64,000 bases of DNA, taken from NCBI RefSeq assembly GCF_001510655.1, contig NZ_LMVC01000001.1, forward strand, positions 198,574 to 262,573. Reading direction: 5' to 3'. The notes beneath the pieces are model-generated. The model did no database searches and had not been told where the DNA came from. It saw only the letters and a program-made list of their open reading frames with translations. This stretch comes from Fictibacillus sp. FJAT-27399. GTDB taxonomy: Bacteria; Bacillota; Bacilli; Bacillales; Fictibacillaceae. This document shows, in pieces, positions 44,209 through 54,158 of this stretch; the stretch's first letter is position 1; each line of letters opens with the position of its first letter. Position numbers and translations under genes: made by a program.

Positions 44209-45429
44209 ATGCTTGTTGCCCATACGAGCACAGGTAAAAGAATCAGTCTTCATACCGGCTACTCGAAAGAAGAGCTGAGGTCTATTCAAAAAAGCAGCGG
44301 TTTTTATTGTCCCCAATGCAATGAAAAAGTTCAGATCAAAGCGGGAATCATGAAGATCTGGCATTTTTCACACGTTCCCGGCGTTACCAATTGTACTTTA
44401 TCCAGAGGAGAATCAATGTACCATCTGCTCGGCAAAAAGCTCTTGTATGAACATGTCAATAAGGAATTTCCCAATGCACTTCTGGAACCATTCTTTCCGG
44501 ATATCTCCCAGCGCCCCGATATATGGATACCACCCCAGATTCCCATAGAGTTTCAATGCTCTGCTATTCCATCCCCCATTTTGATTGAAAGATCCAAAGG
44601 CTACATCAGCAGGGGAATGACCCCTTTTTGGATCCTCGGTAAGAAAAGGCTTAAAACACTTAGTTCCACTACTTTTCAGATCTCATCATTTGATTGGCTG
44701 ACCGCGCGAATTTCTTCTGTTAACCACTTGCCCTCACTTTATTACTTCTGTCCTGTTGAAGCAAAAGTGTATCATCTCTCCTCCATTGTTCCTGTTACAT
44801 CAACAAGAGTGTATGGAAAGCTTGATTCATATCCCCTATGTGAATATTCCTTTCAAACTCCTCATCATCTTCAACCATCAAAAAGAGATTCCCCATTGTT
44901 TCAAGTTAAATCCTGGCTGAACGCAAAAAAACAATGGAGACTCCACGCCTTTAAACAAAACCATCAAACCTACCGCCAACTGAAAATCCTCTTTTTTAAA
45001 AATCATTCAACGCTTACTTACTTTCCTTCTGAAGCAGGGATGCCTGTCCCTTTTGCTTATACTCTAAAGGAACCTTCATTTATATGGCAGTCATATGTGC
45101 TGCTGTACTCCATCATTCCTGTACAGATTGGTGAATCCATTCAGTTCTCCAGCGTATTTAACCATATGAAATGGCTTATCCATAAAAAAATAATAACTCT
45201 GCGGGAACTGCCGCTCATTGCAGATGTACATTATTCATTTGCTGTCATGCATTATCTTAACCTGCTTTGCTTTTATGGGATCATTAAACGAGTTGGAAAA
45301 AAAGAGTTTGTAAAGATCAGAGACCCCGTTTTCCCAAATACGATGGATCAGGCATTGGCCAATGATTTTATTTTAATGGAGTCGGGGGTAAAACATGGTG
45401 TGAATATTCTGTTTTCTGGTAAAATGTAG
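44209..45429 (+). CDS. coiA: Competence protein CoiA
   Basis: A 406-residue CoiA-like protein needed for recombination of incoming DNA during transformation. The N-terminal zinc-finger-like CPQCNEKVQIKAG region is followed by a predicted endonuclease core (HFSHVPG, then PDISQRPDIWIPPQIPIEFQCSA-type residues with D and E-x-Q), as in the CoiA/nuclease family. The C-terminal half is variable. The ATG at 44209 follows AAGAGGTGATG. Its place after mecA and before pepF matches B. subtilis yjbF. Confidence 0.9.
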   Translation: MLVAHTSTGKRISLHTGYSKEELRSIQKSSGFYCPQCNEKVQIKAGIMKIWHFSHVPGVTNCTLSRGESMYHLLGKKLLYEHVNKEFPNALLEPFFPDISQRPDIWIPPQIPIEFQCSAIPSPILIERSKGYISRGMTPFWILGKKRLKTLSSTTFQISSFDWLTARISSVNHLPSLYYFCPVEAKVYHLSSIVPVTSTRVYGKLDSYPLCEYSFQTPHHLQPSKRDSPLFQVKSWLNAKKQWRLHAFKQNHQTYRQLKILFFKNHSTLTYFPSEAGMPVPFAYTLKEPSFIWQSYVLLYSIIPVQIGESIQFSSVFNHMKWLIHKKIITLRELPLIADVHYSFAVMHYLNLLCFYGIIKRVGKKEFVKIRDPVFPNTMDQALANDFILMESGVKHGVNILFSGKM

Positions 45430-45463
45430 GTATGCACGAAATTAAAGCAGGAGGTGCCGCTGC

Positions 45464-47281
45464 ATGGCTCAAACAAAATCAAAATCTCTTCCGAAACGAG
45501 AAGAATTATTACAGCAGGATACATGGGATCTTGAAGCCATTTACGCAACAAATGACAAATGGGAAGAAGAATTCAATGAAGTTAAAGGCCTGTTGCCTGA
45601 ATTGAAGGAATTTCAAGGAAAACTTGGAGAATCGGCAGAAACGCTCTATCATTACTTTCAAAAACAGGACGAGCTCACAAAAAAGCTTGGGAAGCTCTAT
45701 ACATACGCCCATATGCGGTACGATCAAGACACAACAAACTCTTTTTACCAAGGATTGAATGACCGGGCATCAAATCTAGCAACTCAGGTAAGCAGTTCTT
45801 TATCATTTGCTGTACCGGAAATTCTGTCGTTGCCCGAGGAGACCATTCAAACCTATGTTAAAGAGTATAAAGAACTGGCCTTATACAAGCATGCCTTGGA
45901 TGAAATCAACCGCCAGCGGCCGCATGTTCTTTCTAAAGAGGAAGAAGCTCTTCTGGCTGATGTCAGTGAAGTGACGGCAAATGCCAGTACCACATTCGGA
46001 ATGCTCAACAATGCCGACCTTAAATTTCCTGAAATCAAAGATGAGAACGGAGATGAAGTCGAGGTTACACATGGCAGGTACATCCGGTTTCTGGAAAGCA
46101 GCGACCGACGTGTAAGGGAAGATGCGTTTAAAGCTGTTTATGGAACGTATGATAGATTTAAAAATACATTTGCAAGCACGCTGGCAGGTACCGTGAAAAA
46201 AGATAACTTTTTTGCCAGGACAAGAAAGTTTGAGTCTGCAAGGCAGGCCGCTTTAGACAGCAATAATATTCCTGAAGAAGTGTATGAAAATCTCGTTAAA
46301 ACAGTGAATGACCATCTTCATCTCCTTCATCGTTATGTCGACATCCGAAGGCGGGCACTGAATGTAGATGAACTTCATATGTACGATCTGTATACACCCC
46401 TAGTTCAGGATGTGAAGATGGAAGTTCCTTATGAGGAAGCGAAAAACCTTGTGTTAGAAAGCCTGAAGCCGATGGGCGAAGAGTATGTGGGTATCGTGAA
46501 AGAGGGCTTGGAAAAGCGCTGGATTGATGTACATGAAAATGCAGGGAAACGAAGCGGAGCCTATTCATCTGGAGCATACGGGACGATGCCTTATATCTTG
46601 CTGAACTGGCAGGACAATGTTAATAACCTGTTTACATTGACACATGAAATAGGGCACTCGGTTCACAGCTATTATACGAGAGAATATCAGCCATATCCTT
46701 ATGCTGATTATTCCATCTTTGTCGCTGAAGTAGCTTCTACCTGTAATGAAGCGCTGTTAAATCACTACATGTTAAATAAAACAAAAAATAAGCAGGAAAA
46801 GCTTTACTTGTTGAATCACCACTTGGAAGGCTTCAGGGGGACGGTATTCCGTCAGACCATGTTTGCAGAATTTGAACAAGCTATCCATGTTAAGGCAGCA
46901 AACGGTGAGCCATTAACACCAGAACTTCTCACCAAGATTTATTACGATCTAAATCTGAAATATTTTGGTGAGAATGTGGTGATCGATAAAGAGATCGGCC
47001 TGGAATGGTCAAGGATTCCACATTTCTATTACAATTTTTATGTGTATCAATACGCTACTGGCTTCAGTGCGGCATCTTCTCTTTCAAAACAGATCCTGGA
47101 AGAAGGAGAAAGTGCAGTTTCCCGTTACATTGACTTCTTAAAAGCCGGAAGCTCTGATTATCCAATAGAAGTGCTGAAAAAAGCAGGAGTTGATATGACG
47201 ACGTCTAAACCGATCGAGGATGCATTAAAAGTGTTTGAAGAAATTCTGGATGAGATGGAAGACCTGCTATTTGAGAAATAA
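45464..47281 (+). CDS. pepF: Oligoendopeptidase F
   Basis: An M3B zinc metallopeptidase of 605 residues that degrades short peptides in the cytoplasm. The zinc motif is TLTHEIGHSVHS near residue 390, with the third ligand Glu in VAEVASTCNEALL 26 residues later. It corresponds to B. subtilis YjbG/PepF, whose overexpression affects sporulation, probably through loss of signalling peptides. The ATG follows AGGAGGTG. A long, GC-rich terminator ends the gene. Confidence 0.95.
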   Translation: MAQTKSKSLPKREELLQQDTWDLEAIYATNDKWEEEFNEVKGLLPELKEFQGKLGESAETLYHYFQKQDELTKKLGKLYTYAHMRYDQDTTNSFYQGLNDRASNLATQVSSSLSFAVPEILSLPEETIQTYVKEYKELALYKHALDEINRQRPHVLSKEEEALLADVSEVTANASTTFGMLNNADLKFPEIKDENGDEVEVTHGRYIRFLESSDRRVREDAFKAVYGTYDRFKNTFASTLAGTVKKDNFFARTRKFESARQAALDSNNIPEEVYENLVKTVNDHLHLLHRYVDIRRRALNVDELHMYDLYTPLVQDVKMEVPYEEAKNLVLESLKPMGEEYVGIVKEGLEKRWIDVHENAGKRSGAYSSGAYGTMPYILLNWQDNVNNLFTLTHEIGHSVHSYYTREYQPYPYADYSIFVAEVASTCNEALLNHYMLNKTKNKQEKLYLLNHHLEGFRGTVFRQTMFAEFEQAIHVKAANGEPLTPELLTKIYYDLNLKYFGENVVIDKEIGLEWSRIPHFYYNFYVYQYATGFSAASSLSKQILEEGESAVSRYIDFLKAGSSDYPIEVLKKAGVDMTTSKPIEDALKVFEEILDEMEDLLFEK

Positions 47282-47288
47282 AAACAAG

Positions 47289-47327
47289 AGGAGCTCTTTA
47301 CCGGTTAGACCGGTAAAGAGCTCCTTT
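47289..47327. terminator. Bidirectional intrinsic terminator
   Basis: GGAGCTCTTTACCGGT-TAG-ACCGGTAAAGAGCTCC, a perfect 16-bp stem followed by TTTAATT. Confidence 0.92.
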
Positions 47328-47508
47328 AATTGTGAAAGGGTCTTTTCAATTTGTTTCGGTAATTGATACATAACATGAAAAGAAGGATGGAAAGAAAAAG
47401 CAAGGGAACGGATAAAGCAAGAGAAATCATTTTTAACAATGAAAGGAGAAAAAAATAAAAGCAGCCGGCAATAAAGAATAAGGACATCGTGAATAAGAAC
47501 AAATACAT
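47326..47508 (-). CDS. Small two-helix membrane protein, 60 aa
   Basis: A 60-residue protein made almost entirely of two hydrophobic helices (residues 2-24 and 27-48), with a basic C-terminal tail (NYRNKLKRPFHN). The ATG at 47508 is preceded by AAGGAGGG at ideal spacing; a longer frame from 47538 passes through that site. The family was not recognised. It is convergent with pepF, and the spxH terminator region lies upstream. Confidence 0.65.
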   Translation of the reverse strand: MYLFLFTMSLFFIAGCFYFFLLSLLKMISLALSVPLLFLSILLFMLCINYRNKLKRPFHN

Positions 47509-47556
47509 GGCGACCCTCCTTGTCTCCATTGTATTCACCCTGTTCAGCCGCTATTC

Positions 47557-47590
47557 AAAAAAAGACGAACCTTTATGTGAAAGGTCCGTC
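47557..47590 (-). terminator. Intrinsic terminator of spxH
   Basis: GACGGACCTTT-CACAT-AAAGGTTCGTC followed by TTTTTTT on the minus strand. Confidence 0.92.
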
Positions 47591-47592
47591 AG

Positions 47593-48501
47593 TCAACCGA
47601 CTTGTGATGAATTGTATCTCCAGAATGTACCGTACTTTACCGGAACACGTTCTACCACCTGTTGAAGAACGAGCTTTTTCATGGCTGTTTCTATCTCATT
47701 GGCTGCCAAGTTGTACACGACGGAAAGCTCTTTCGTTGCGACGAACCGGTAAATTTTCATGAACTCTTCAAGAGGGGGAGGGGATTTGGGTTCAGGATGA
47801 AACCCAAGCATCTCGCCAATAATTTCAACATAAATCGAATATTGGTAGCTGCCGGCAATTTTTATTCCGTCTTCTTCGGCCTTATCATTAAATATGATAA
47901 GGGTAGGAATCTGGTCGATTTCCATTTCATTTGTAAATTCCCAATCGCATTGAAGGGCTTTTATAGCCGATTGTGAATGCATATCTTTTATGAATTCATA
48001 AGCGTCCAAGCCAACGTTCTTGGCGATTTCAAAAAGCACTTCTTCTTTTGAAATGTTTTGCTTCTGCAAAAATAAATGCTCTCTAAGCTTGCGCAAAAAT
48101 TTGTTTCCTGACTGCTTGCCTTGAAGTTCCGCTGCTTTAATGGCAAGGAATACAAGGTAGGGCGCAAGGATGGGATCTTCAAACCAGAGATCACCGTCAC
48201 AGCTCATGCCCGTCATATTTGCTGTTTTTTCCCATCGGTCTGCAATTCGTTCAGCAGACTGATAGCCTTTCCGTCTTCGAAATGAATTTAAGGAGTCCAA
48301 TTTCCCGCCAATGATGTGCCTTAATGTGAAATATTGTCCATACTCAACCTGCAATTTCTTTAAGATAGGTTCCAGCGCCCAGCATTCGGGGCATAATGGG
48401 TCAATGACAGAGTATAATTCCAAGGGCTTATGACAGCTGGAAGCAGTAAAGTTACCCTTGTGCTTCGCTTCATAAGGATATTCGGCTTCAAAAGGTGTCA
48501 A
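47593..48501 (-). CDS. spxH: ClpXP adaptor SpxH (YjbH)
   Basis: A DsbA-like adaptor (302 residues) that binds Spx and speeds its degradation by ClpXP. The thioredoxin-fold core [17 protein letters not shown] has the CPEC motif at residues 37-40, and His/Cys residues near the N terminus (SSCHKP) may take part in zinc or oxidant sensing. The start is TTG at 48501, after AAGGAG, overlapping the truncated haemoglobin stop by 4 bp, so the two are coupled as in B. subtilis yjbIH. Confidence 0.93.
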   Translation of the reverse strand: MTPFEAEYPYEAKHKGNFTASSCHKPLELYSVIDPLCPECWALEPILKKLQVEYGQYFTLRHIIGGKLDSLNSFRRRKGYQSAERIADRWEKTANMTGMSCDGDLWFEDPILAPYLVFLAIKAAELQGKQSGNKFLRKLREHLFLQKQNISKEEVLFEIAKNVGLDAYEFIKDMHSQSAIKALQCDWEFTNEMEIDQIPTLIIFNDKAEEDGIKIAGSYQYSIYVEIIGEMLGFHPEPKSPPPLEEFMKIYRFVATKELSVVYNLAANEIETAMKKLVLQQVVERVPVKYGTFWRYNSSQVG

Positions 48502-48908
48502 TATTTATTCTCCTTTCCATGGCTATCATCGGACGTATTTACCATATGATAAGCAGTCATGGTTAGACGGCTGATAATAAAATCCCTGAGGGGGCCTTCA
48601 AGGGATACAGAATCCATTGCTTTCCCCATACACTCCAGCCAAGCTTTTGCATGGCGCTCTGTAATCGGAAAAGGCATATGCCGTGCTCTTAGCATAGGAT
48701 GCCCATGTTCCATCGTGTATAATGAGGGACCGCCAAGAAACTGAGTAAGAAATTGAATCTGTTTACGTGCAGTTTCAGTAAGATCATCAGGAAACAGGGG
48801 CGCTAGATCCTCGTTTTGTTTGACATGTTGATAAAAATTGGTGACCATTTTTGTAAGAACAGCCTCTCCGCCCAGATGTTCATATGGGGTCATATCCATT
48901 TCATTCAT
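48498..48908 (-). CDS. yjbI: Truncated haemoglobin YjbI
   Basis: A group II truncated haemoglobin (136 residues). It has the N-terminal [18 protein letters not shown], Phe/Trp-type heme-pocket residues in [12 protein letters not shown], and the proximal His in [10 protein letters not shown] near residue 81. In B. subtilis, YjbI cooperates with YjbH in protecting against oxidative protein damage. It is first in the yjbI-spxH unit, with AAGGAG before the ATG. Confidence 0.93.
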   Translation of the reverse strand: MNEMDMTPYEHLGGEAVLTKMVTNFYQHVKQNEDLAPLFPDDLTETARKQIQFLTQFLGGPSLYTMEHGHPMLRARHMPFPITERHAKAWLECMGKAMDSVSLEGPLRDFIISRLTMTAYHMVNTSDDSHGKENKY

Positions 48909-49097
48909 GGTGAAAACTCCTTCAAGACTTTTTCACAAAATCAGATTCATTAACTGGGATTTGGGTGACCGCTGATCACGTTCAAAAAATCCTCAGAGTT
49001 TGTTTGTTTTCGAACTCCGCATTTGATGATGCGATAAACTTATTGTAGCAAGGGTATAGCCGGATTAGCAAACAATAGGATTCCCGGAAAAGCCCAT

Positions 49098-49126
49098 AAA
49101 AAAACCGCACCTTTCATAAGGGCGGT
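49098..49126 (-). terminator. Intrinsic terminator of cwlQ
   Basis: ACCGCCCTT-ATGA-AAGGTGCGGT followed by a T run on the minus strand; the stem has one bulge. Confidence 0.7.
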
Positions 49127-49749
49127 CAAGCATTCATGCTCTGGTATGATTCCATCACTTTATTTACATAATTTTGTGTTTCTTGAAAAGGAGGGATGCC
49201 TCCATATTTAGCTACATTGCCAGGGCCAGCATTATAAGCTGCGAGAGCAAGCTTTTCATCACCGTTATAGTGGTCAAGCATCTGTTTAATGTACTTCACG
49301 CCGCCTTCGATATTATCTTCAGGGTTATAGGGATTCTGTACACCAAGCGCCTTTGCCGTCTCAGGCATGAGCTGCATCAATCCCATGGCACCTGCCGGGC
49401 TTTTGCTTAATGGGTTAAAACCTGATTCATGCTGTATGACCGACCGGATCAGGCTGGGGTTTACATCATATTTAGCACTGATTCTTTCAAGAATTGAATC
49501 GATATCTTTTGCTCCGGATGGGTGCGTTAGCTGTAATGAAGGCTTGGTATTCGGAACAGCCGGCAATGCAGAGACTGTCTTCACTGGTATTACTGGTTCT
49601 CCACCAGGCTGATCTAACCCCGCGGCTTCACTCAACTGCTGAAGAATCATGGCAAAGGGTGAAGATACAGGAGCAGCTGCTGTCCCATTTACATTTAACT
49701 GCTGAAGCGCTTGAAGCTCCATCAGCATTTTTATAGCATCAATTTTCAT
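49126..49749 (-). CDS. cwlQ: Lytic transglycosylase CwlQ (YjbJ)
   Basis: An SLT-type peptidoglycan lytic enzyme (207 residues). The catalytic Glu is in RSVIQHESGFNP near residue 110, followed by AGAMGLMQLMPETAKALG, NPYNPEDNIEGGVKY and LALAAYNAGPGNV, the full set of transglycosylase SLT blocks. No signal peptide is visible, as in B. subtilis CwlQ; the N-terminal 90 residues are low-complexity (Ala/Pro/Val). It cleaves glycan strands in the cell wall. Confidence 0.9.
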   Translation of the reverse strand: MKIDAIKMLMELQALQQLNVNGTAAAPVSSPFAMILQQLSEAAGLDQPGGEPVIPVKTVSALPAVPNTKPSLQLTHPSGAKDIDSILERISAKYDVNPSLIRSVIQHESGFNPLSKSPAGAMGLMQLMPETAKALGVQNPYNPEDNIEGGVKYIKQMLDHYNGDEKLALAAYNAGPGNVAKYGGIPPFQETQNYVNKVMESYQSMNA

Positions 49750-49807
49750 TTTTGTTCTCTCCTCAAACTATATGTATAATCATATCAAATGAGGAAGAAT
49801 TAAACAA

Positions 49808-50389
49808 TTAGAGTTCGCTGTTTTTAGCTTCAAAAAAACGTTGTATTTTATTGAGTGTTTTTCTTTCAGGTATTCCGTATTGCTTCAAGAAAGTGCTAAA
49901 TTCAAATTCACCTTTTTTTCTTTCTTTCGCTTCATATTCCAGTTCGTAATCGATAACGGAAAGATATTGATTTTCATCGAGGACAAGGAGGCCGTCGGTG
50001 GTTTCTTTTTCCGCTCGCTTCGTTTTCAGCGTTCCAAGGTAAACGATGCTTTTCGGATCAACGCCTAAATCGGTCAGGATGGAATAAACATGGCCTTCCG
50101 CAAACTTTTCGTTATTCATGTAAGAGCTGTATTCTGCTTCGCTGAGTTGTTGATGCGTTTCGAGCAGTCCATCGGGATGAGGCTGCTTTAAGGTTAAAAC
50201 AAAAGATCCGTTTTTTTCGCGGATTCGCAGGGCACAGCGGTGACTTTTAAGTGAAAAATCGGGGGTATCGAAATAATGGTTCGTCTGTGTGGTAAAAGAC
50301 TCTTCCTTGAGTGAAAGTTCATTAGATAACAGGAAGAATTCATCAGGGGTGAGCATATTTTTAAACTCTATTTCAACTTCTTGCTCCAT
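49808..50389 (-). CDS. yjbK: CYTH domain protein YjbK
   Basis: A 193-residue CYTH-superfamily protein (triphosphate tunnel metalloenzyme fold). The defining N-terminal E-x-E-x-K is EVEIEFK, and charged strands RIREKNGSFVLTLKQPH and YELEYEAKERKKGEFE line the tunnel. It may hydrolyse inorganic triphosphate or nucleoside triphosphates; the substrate is not known. The ATG at 50389 has AAGGAG upstream. It lies divergent from yjbL-yjbM, as in B. subtilis. Confidence 0.9.
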   Translation of the reverse strand: MEQEVEIEFKNMLTPDEFFLLSNELSLKEESFTTQTNHYFDTPDFSLKSHRCALRIREKNGSFVLTLKQPHPDGLLETHQQLSEAEYSSYMNNEKFAEGHVYSILTDLGVDPKSIVYLGTLKTKRAEKETTDGLLVLDENQYLSVIDYELEYEAKERKKGEFEFSTFLKQYGIPERKTLNKIQRFFEAKNSEL

Positions 50390-50521
50390 ATTTAGCACTC
50401 CTTCGTATATGTACTGCACGAATCCCATTATGACACAGCCTTATTTGATTCTCAAATGACAAACTGTCTCTATAATTGTGTTAAACTAAAGAGTAGAATA
50501 ATTGTTTTTAGGAGGTACAGC

Positions 50522-50905
50522 ATGGCAATCAGACATAACATAAATCAAGCAGAAATAGGTGAACAGCTTACACTGAGCATAGAGAAGGGTGAAGGCTTTT
50601 CCGAATGGAAAGACGGCAGCAGGATGCTTGTTGATTCGGATCAGCTTTCATTCATCTATGTCATGGAAACAGAGGATGACCTCGTATATATTTCGCTGCC
50701 AGAGCAGTTTTGGGGACAATTGAGTGAAGCCCTTTCTAAAGAACTTCCCGTTGTACTAAAAACAGCTGAAGAAGACCATTCCTTCGAGCTGTCTGCTCTG
50801 CATTCTGAACTGTCTTATTTGCTCGAAAACATAAAAGGCAACAGCAATTATGGCGATAATATGCTTGAGGCTGTAGAACGATTGTTTCCAGCGAATAGCA
50901 AGTAA
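50522..50905 (+). CDS. yjbL: YjbL-like protein, 127 aa
   Basis: A 127-residue acidic soluble protein recognised mainly by position and size relative to B. subtilis YjbL (between yjbK and yjbM). The N-terminal half resembles a small alpha/beta domain (SIEKGEGFSEWKDGSRMLVD), and the C-terminal part is helical. The function is unknown. The ATG at 50522 has TAGGAGGT upstream. Only 22 bases separate it from the alarmone synthetase gene, suggesting co-transcription. Confidence 0.75.
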   Translation: MAIRHNINQAEIGEQLTLSIEKGEGFSEWKDGSRMLVDSDQLSFIYVMETEDDLVYISLPEQFWGQLSEALSKELPVVLKTAEEDHSFELSALHSELSYLLENIKGNSNYGDNMLEAVERLFPANSK

Positions 50906-50927
50906 TAACAGGAAGGTGGATGAGGCA

Positions 50928-51569
50928 ATGGATTGGGAGACCCTTCTCGCCCCCTACAAACAAGCAGTAGATGAATTAAAAGTAAAATTCAGAGGAATAA
51001 GGGAACAATTTCAGAAGACCACAAAGCAATCACCGATTGAATTCGTCACAGGAAGGGTAAAGCCTATTAATTCTATTTTGAATAAGGCGTGGCAAAAAAA
51101 TATACCGTTTGAAAAAATAGAAGAAGAAATTCAGGACATTGCCGGTTTGCGCATCATGTGCCAGTTTACGGATGATATTAAAAAAGTGACAGATATGCTC
51201 AGGAACCGCAAAGACTTCGAAATAGTTGAAGAGCGGGATTACATCACGAACAAAAAGCCAAGCGGCTACAGATCCTATCATCTGGTCATCCGTTACCCTG
51301 TGCAGACCTTGGAAGGGGAGAAGCCATTGCTGGCAGAAGTTCAAATCCGTACGCTTGCGATGAATTTTTGGGCAACCATTGAGCATTCTTTAAACTATAA
51401 ATATCAGGGACAGATCCCGAAAGACATTCAGCTGCGCCTGCAGCGGGCAGCGGAGGCCGCAGGCCGTCTGGATGAAGAAATGGCTGAGATCAGAGGCGAG
51501 GTTCAGGAGGCACAAATCGTATTTTCGGAAAGAACGGATGATGGGAAAGGATCCAGTCCGACTACATAA
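50928..51569 (+). CDS. yjbM: Small alarmone synthetase SasB (YjbM/RelQ)
   Basis: A single-domain (p)ppGpp synthetase of 213 residues, without hydrolase or regulatory domains. The core motifs [43 protein letters not shown] and [23 protein letters not shown] are nearly invariant in the RelQ/SasB class. It makes the alarmone that slows growth under stress. The ATG at 50928 is chosen, since GGAAGGTGG lies nine bases before it; an ATG four codons upstream is possible. It is followed by nadK, as in B. subtilis. Confidence 0.94.
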   Translation: MDWETLLAPYKQAVDELKVKFRGIREQFQKTTKQSPIEFVTGRVKPINSILNKAWQKNIPFEKIEEEIQDIAGLRIMCQFTDDIKKVTDMLRNRKDFEIVEERDYITNKKPSGYRSYHLVIRYPVQTLEGEKPLLAEVQIRTLAMNFWATIEHSLNYKYQGQIPKDIQLRLQRAAEAAGRLDEEMAEIRGEVQEAQIVFSERTDDGKGSSPTT

Positions 51570-51595
51570 TTTCTTCGAAAGAAGGTGATCCATTC

Positions 51596-52390
51596 GTGAA
51601 TTTTGCCATTATTTCAAAAGGCGACCAAAAGTCAAATACGCTGAAACAAAAAATTAAGACCTATCTGCAGGAATTTGAGCTGCAATACAATGAGACGGAA
51701 CCGGATATCGTGATTACGGTTGGCGGGGATGGCACATTGCTTCACGCTTTCCATCACTATGTACACCGGATTGACCAGACCGCATTTGTCGGGATTCACA
51801 CGGGCCACTTAGGCTTTTTCGCCGATTGGGTGCCGGATGAAGTGGAAAAGCTCGTGATTCATATTGCAAAAACACCCTACCAAATTGTAGAATATCCGCT
51901 TCTTGAAGTGACAGTACGCTATCTGGATGATGTTGATGAAAAAAGCTATCTCGCCCTTAATGAATGTACAGTCAAAAGCGGCGAGGGCTCTCTTGTCATG
52001 GATGTGGAAATTAAAGGTGATCTGTTTGAAACGTTCCGCGGGGATGGACTCTGTATTTCTACACCATCAGGAAGTACGGCTTATAACAAGGCTCTTGGAG
52101 GAGCGATCATTCATCCTTCACTTCCATCCATCCAGCTTTCGGAAATGGCTTCGATCAATAACCGTGTATTCCGTACAATTGGTTCACCCCTGGTGCTTCC
52201 TCAGCATCATACATGCATGCTGAAACCGGTGAACGATGTGGATTTCCATATTACCATCGACCATTTGTTTCTGCTGCAAAAGAAAGTCAAATCGATACAA
52301 TGCCGGGTAGCTGAAGAAAAGATCCGGTTTGCCCGATTCCGTCCTTTCCCATTCTGGAAACGGGTGAAAGAAGCCTTCGTTACCGATTAA
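51596..52390 (+). CDS. nadK: NAD kinase
   Basis: Phosphorylates NAD to NADP (264 residues; B. subtilis YjbN/NadF is 266). It has the diacylglycerol-kinase-like glycine motif [12 protein letters not shown] near residue 43, NECTVKS with Asn-Glu, and [19 protein letters not shown] near 155. The start is GTG at 51596 after AAGGTGAT. It is part of the yjbL-yjbM-nadK-yjbO run, with 11 bp to the next gene. Confidence 0.95.
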   Translation: MNFAIISKGDQKSNTLKQKIKTYLQEFELQYNETEPDIVITVGGDGTLLHAFHHYVHRIDQTAFVGIHTGHLGFFADWVPDEVEKLVIHIAKTPYQIVEYPLLEVTVRYLDDVDEKSYLALNECTVKSGEGSLVMDVEIKGDLFETFRGDGLCISTPSGSTAYNKALGGAIIHPSLPSIQLSEMASINNRVFRTIGSPLVLPQHHTCMLKPVNDVDFHITIDHLFLLQKKVKSIQCRVAEEKIRFARFRPFPFWKRVKEAFVTD

Positions 52391-52401
52391 CAGGAGACAT
52401 T

Positions 52402-53304
52402 ATGACCACATTTACAATAACGTGGAAGGTTAAAGAAAATGAGGCTGGTTTGCTGCGTGAATTTTTGCGGCTTCATAAAAATATTTCTAAAAGCGCACTG
52501 GCTGATATTAAGTTTACAGGAGGAGAGCTTCTCGTAAATGGAGTACCTTCTACTGTCAGAAAAAGTGTGAACACCGGGGATGAGGTTGAGGTCCGGTTTC
52601 CACCCGAGGAAATCAGTTCTCATATGGAGCCGATTCCTATGCTGCTTGATATCCTGTATGAGGATGAACATCTTCTCTTCGTAAACAAGCCTGCAGGGAT
52701 TCCTACCATACCATCACGCTACCAGCAGAACGGCTCCCTTGCCCAGGGAGTCCTTTCCTATTATGAACAGGAAGGGATTCAGAGCACATTTCATGCCGTC
52801 AACCGTCTTGATAAGGATACTTCGGGTCTCGTCATGATTGCGAAGCACCGTTTTGCACATTCGTTATTGTCTCAGCAGCAGAAGATAAAAGCGATCAAGC
52901 GAACCTATCTAGCAGGTGTGGAAGGCAGGTTTGAAAGTCTGAGCGGGACAGTGGACGCCACCATTGGAAGGAATCCTGATAGTCTGGTTGAAAGAATGGT
53001 CACAGATCAGGGTCAGAAGGCCATTACTCATTTTAAAGTGCTGAAGGAGTTGGCGGGGAACAGTCTTGTTTCTCTGCAGCTTGAAACCGGTCGGACCCAT
53101 CAGATACGCGTTCATATGGCCCATATCGGACATCCGCTGCTCGGAGACGACCTATATGGTGGACCGGTAGATCTGATTGTCCGACAGGCCCTCCATAGCT
53201 GGCAAGTCTCCTTCTATCATCCGTTAGAGGAAAAGATGATGAACGTAGAAGCACCGCTGCCGCAGGATTTACAGCAGATTTTTGGAGACGTAGCAGAACA
53301 GTAA
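52402..53304 (+). CDS. yjbO: RluD-type pseudouridine synthase YjbO
   Basis: An RNA pseudouridine synthase of 300 residues with an S4-like N-terminal part (HKNISKSALADIKF, VNGVPSTVRKSVNTGDEVEV) and the RluA/RluD catalytic domain. The catalytic Asp is in NRLDKDTSGLVM near residue 138. GRTHQIRVHMAHIGHPLLGDDLYGG-type residues follow. The target is probably 23S rRNA or tRNA and is not determined. It is the last gene before a terminator. Confidence 0.93.
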   Translation: MTTFTITWKVKENEAGLLREFLRLHKNISKSALADIKFTGGELLVNGVPSTVRKSVNTGDEVEVRFPPEEISSHMEPIPMLLDILYEDEHLLFVNKPAGIPTIPSRYQQNGSLAQGVLSYYEQEGIQSTFHAVNRLDKDTSGLVMIAKHRFAHSLLSQQQKIKAIKRTYLAGVEGRFESLSGTVDATIGRNPDSLVERMVTDQGQKAITHFKVLKELAGNSLVSLQLETGRTHQIRVHMAHIGHPLLGDDLYGGPVDLIVRQALHSWQVSFYHPLEEKMMNVEAPLPQDLQQIFGDVAEQ

Positions 53305-53331
53305 AAAAAAGCCCTTTTGGGGGCTTTTTTT
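53303..53331. terminator. Bidirectional intrinsic terminator
   Basis: AAAAAAGCCC-TTTTGG-GGGCTTTTTTT between the convergent yjbO-like and prpE genes. Confidence 0.9.
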
Positions 53332-53344
53332 GTTGGTCCAGTTC

Positions 53345-54082
53345 TTACAAGAAACTCCGAAACTTTTCTTCAACAAATGGCATAGACGAAGGTACAGAAA
53401 CGGTCTGTTTCTCAGGATGGCGCAGGGCAGTCAGGCGGTTGCCGAACACGCAGCCGGTATCAATGTTAATGGTGCCATTCACTTCCCGCGGTTCTAAGAC
53501 AGGAGTATGGCCATAGACGATGCAGGCATTCCCGCTATAATGACTGGCCCAATCCCTTCTAACGGGTGTTCCGTCCGGATTGGTTTTACCCGTAATATCA
53601 CCGTACAATACAAAGGTCTCAACTTTCTTCCCGGTCTTCCCGATATAATCCTCTCGAATTCCGGCATGGGCAATCACAAGCTGGCCATGGTCAAGTACAA
53701 GATATAGGGGAGAGCTTTCATACAGCTCCATGAAATGATTTTTCACCTGATTAAACTCGCTGGGCGGAAGCTCATTTAGCTCAGCTACGGTTGTTTCCAG
53801 TCCGTGAGTAATCTTAACATTACGGCCCAGGAAATATCGGTAAAGCTTATTGCAGTGGTTTCCCGGAACATACAAGGCTTGATCAGCCTTGAACAGCTGA
53901 TAGACATGTTCCATCAATTTGATAGAGCAGGGGCCACGGTCCGTAAGATCACCAACGAAAACCAGTTTCCGATCCTCATCATGTACAGGCATTTCATTTT
54001 TCCATATGTATCCTAGCTTCATGGTTAGTTCATAATATTCATCCCAGCAGCCGTGAATGTCTCCGATTACATCGTAGTTCAT
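53345..54082 (-). CDS. prpE: Bis(5'-nucleosyl)-tetraphosphatase / phosphatase PrpE
   Basis: A calcineurin-like metallophosphatase of 245 residues. All PPP-family blocks are present: [10 protein letters not shown] at the N terminus, VGDLTDRGP near residue 45, PGNHCNK near 75, and HAGI and GHTPV further on. In B. subtilis, PrpE hydrolyses Ap4A and affects spore germination. The ATG at 54082 follows GAGGTGA; the GTG at 54091 overlaps that site. Confidence 0.92.
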   Translation of the reverse strand: MNYDVIGDIHGCWDEYYELTMKLGYIWKNEMPVHDEDRKLVFVGDLTDRGPCSIKLMEHVYQLFKADQALYVPGNHCNKLYRYFLGRNVKITHGLETTVAELNELPPSEFNQVKNHFMELYESSPLYLVLDHGQLVIAHAGIREDYIGKTGKKVETFVLYGDITGKTNPDGTPVRRDWASHYSGNACIVYGHTPVLEPREVNGTINIDTGCVFGNRLTALRHPEKQTVSVPSSMPFVEEKFRSFL

Positions 54083-54130
54083 GTTCGTCACCTCAATTAT
54101 CCTTTACTTACTATAACCTCAAGAGAAAAG

Positions 54131-54158
54131 AAAAACACCTGCAATAACAGGTGTTTTA
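54131..54158 (-). terminator. Intrinsic terminator
   Basis: AAAAACACCTG-CAATAA-CAGGTGTTTT between the RodA-like gene end and prpE; it overlaps the RodA-like stop. Confidence 0.85.
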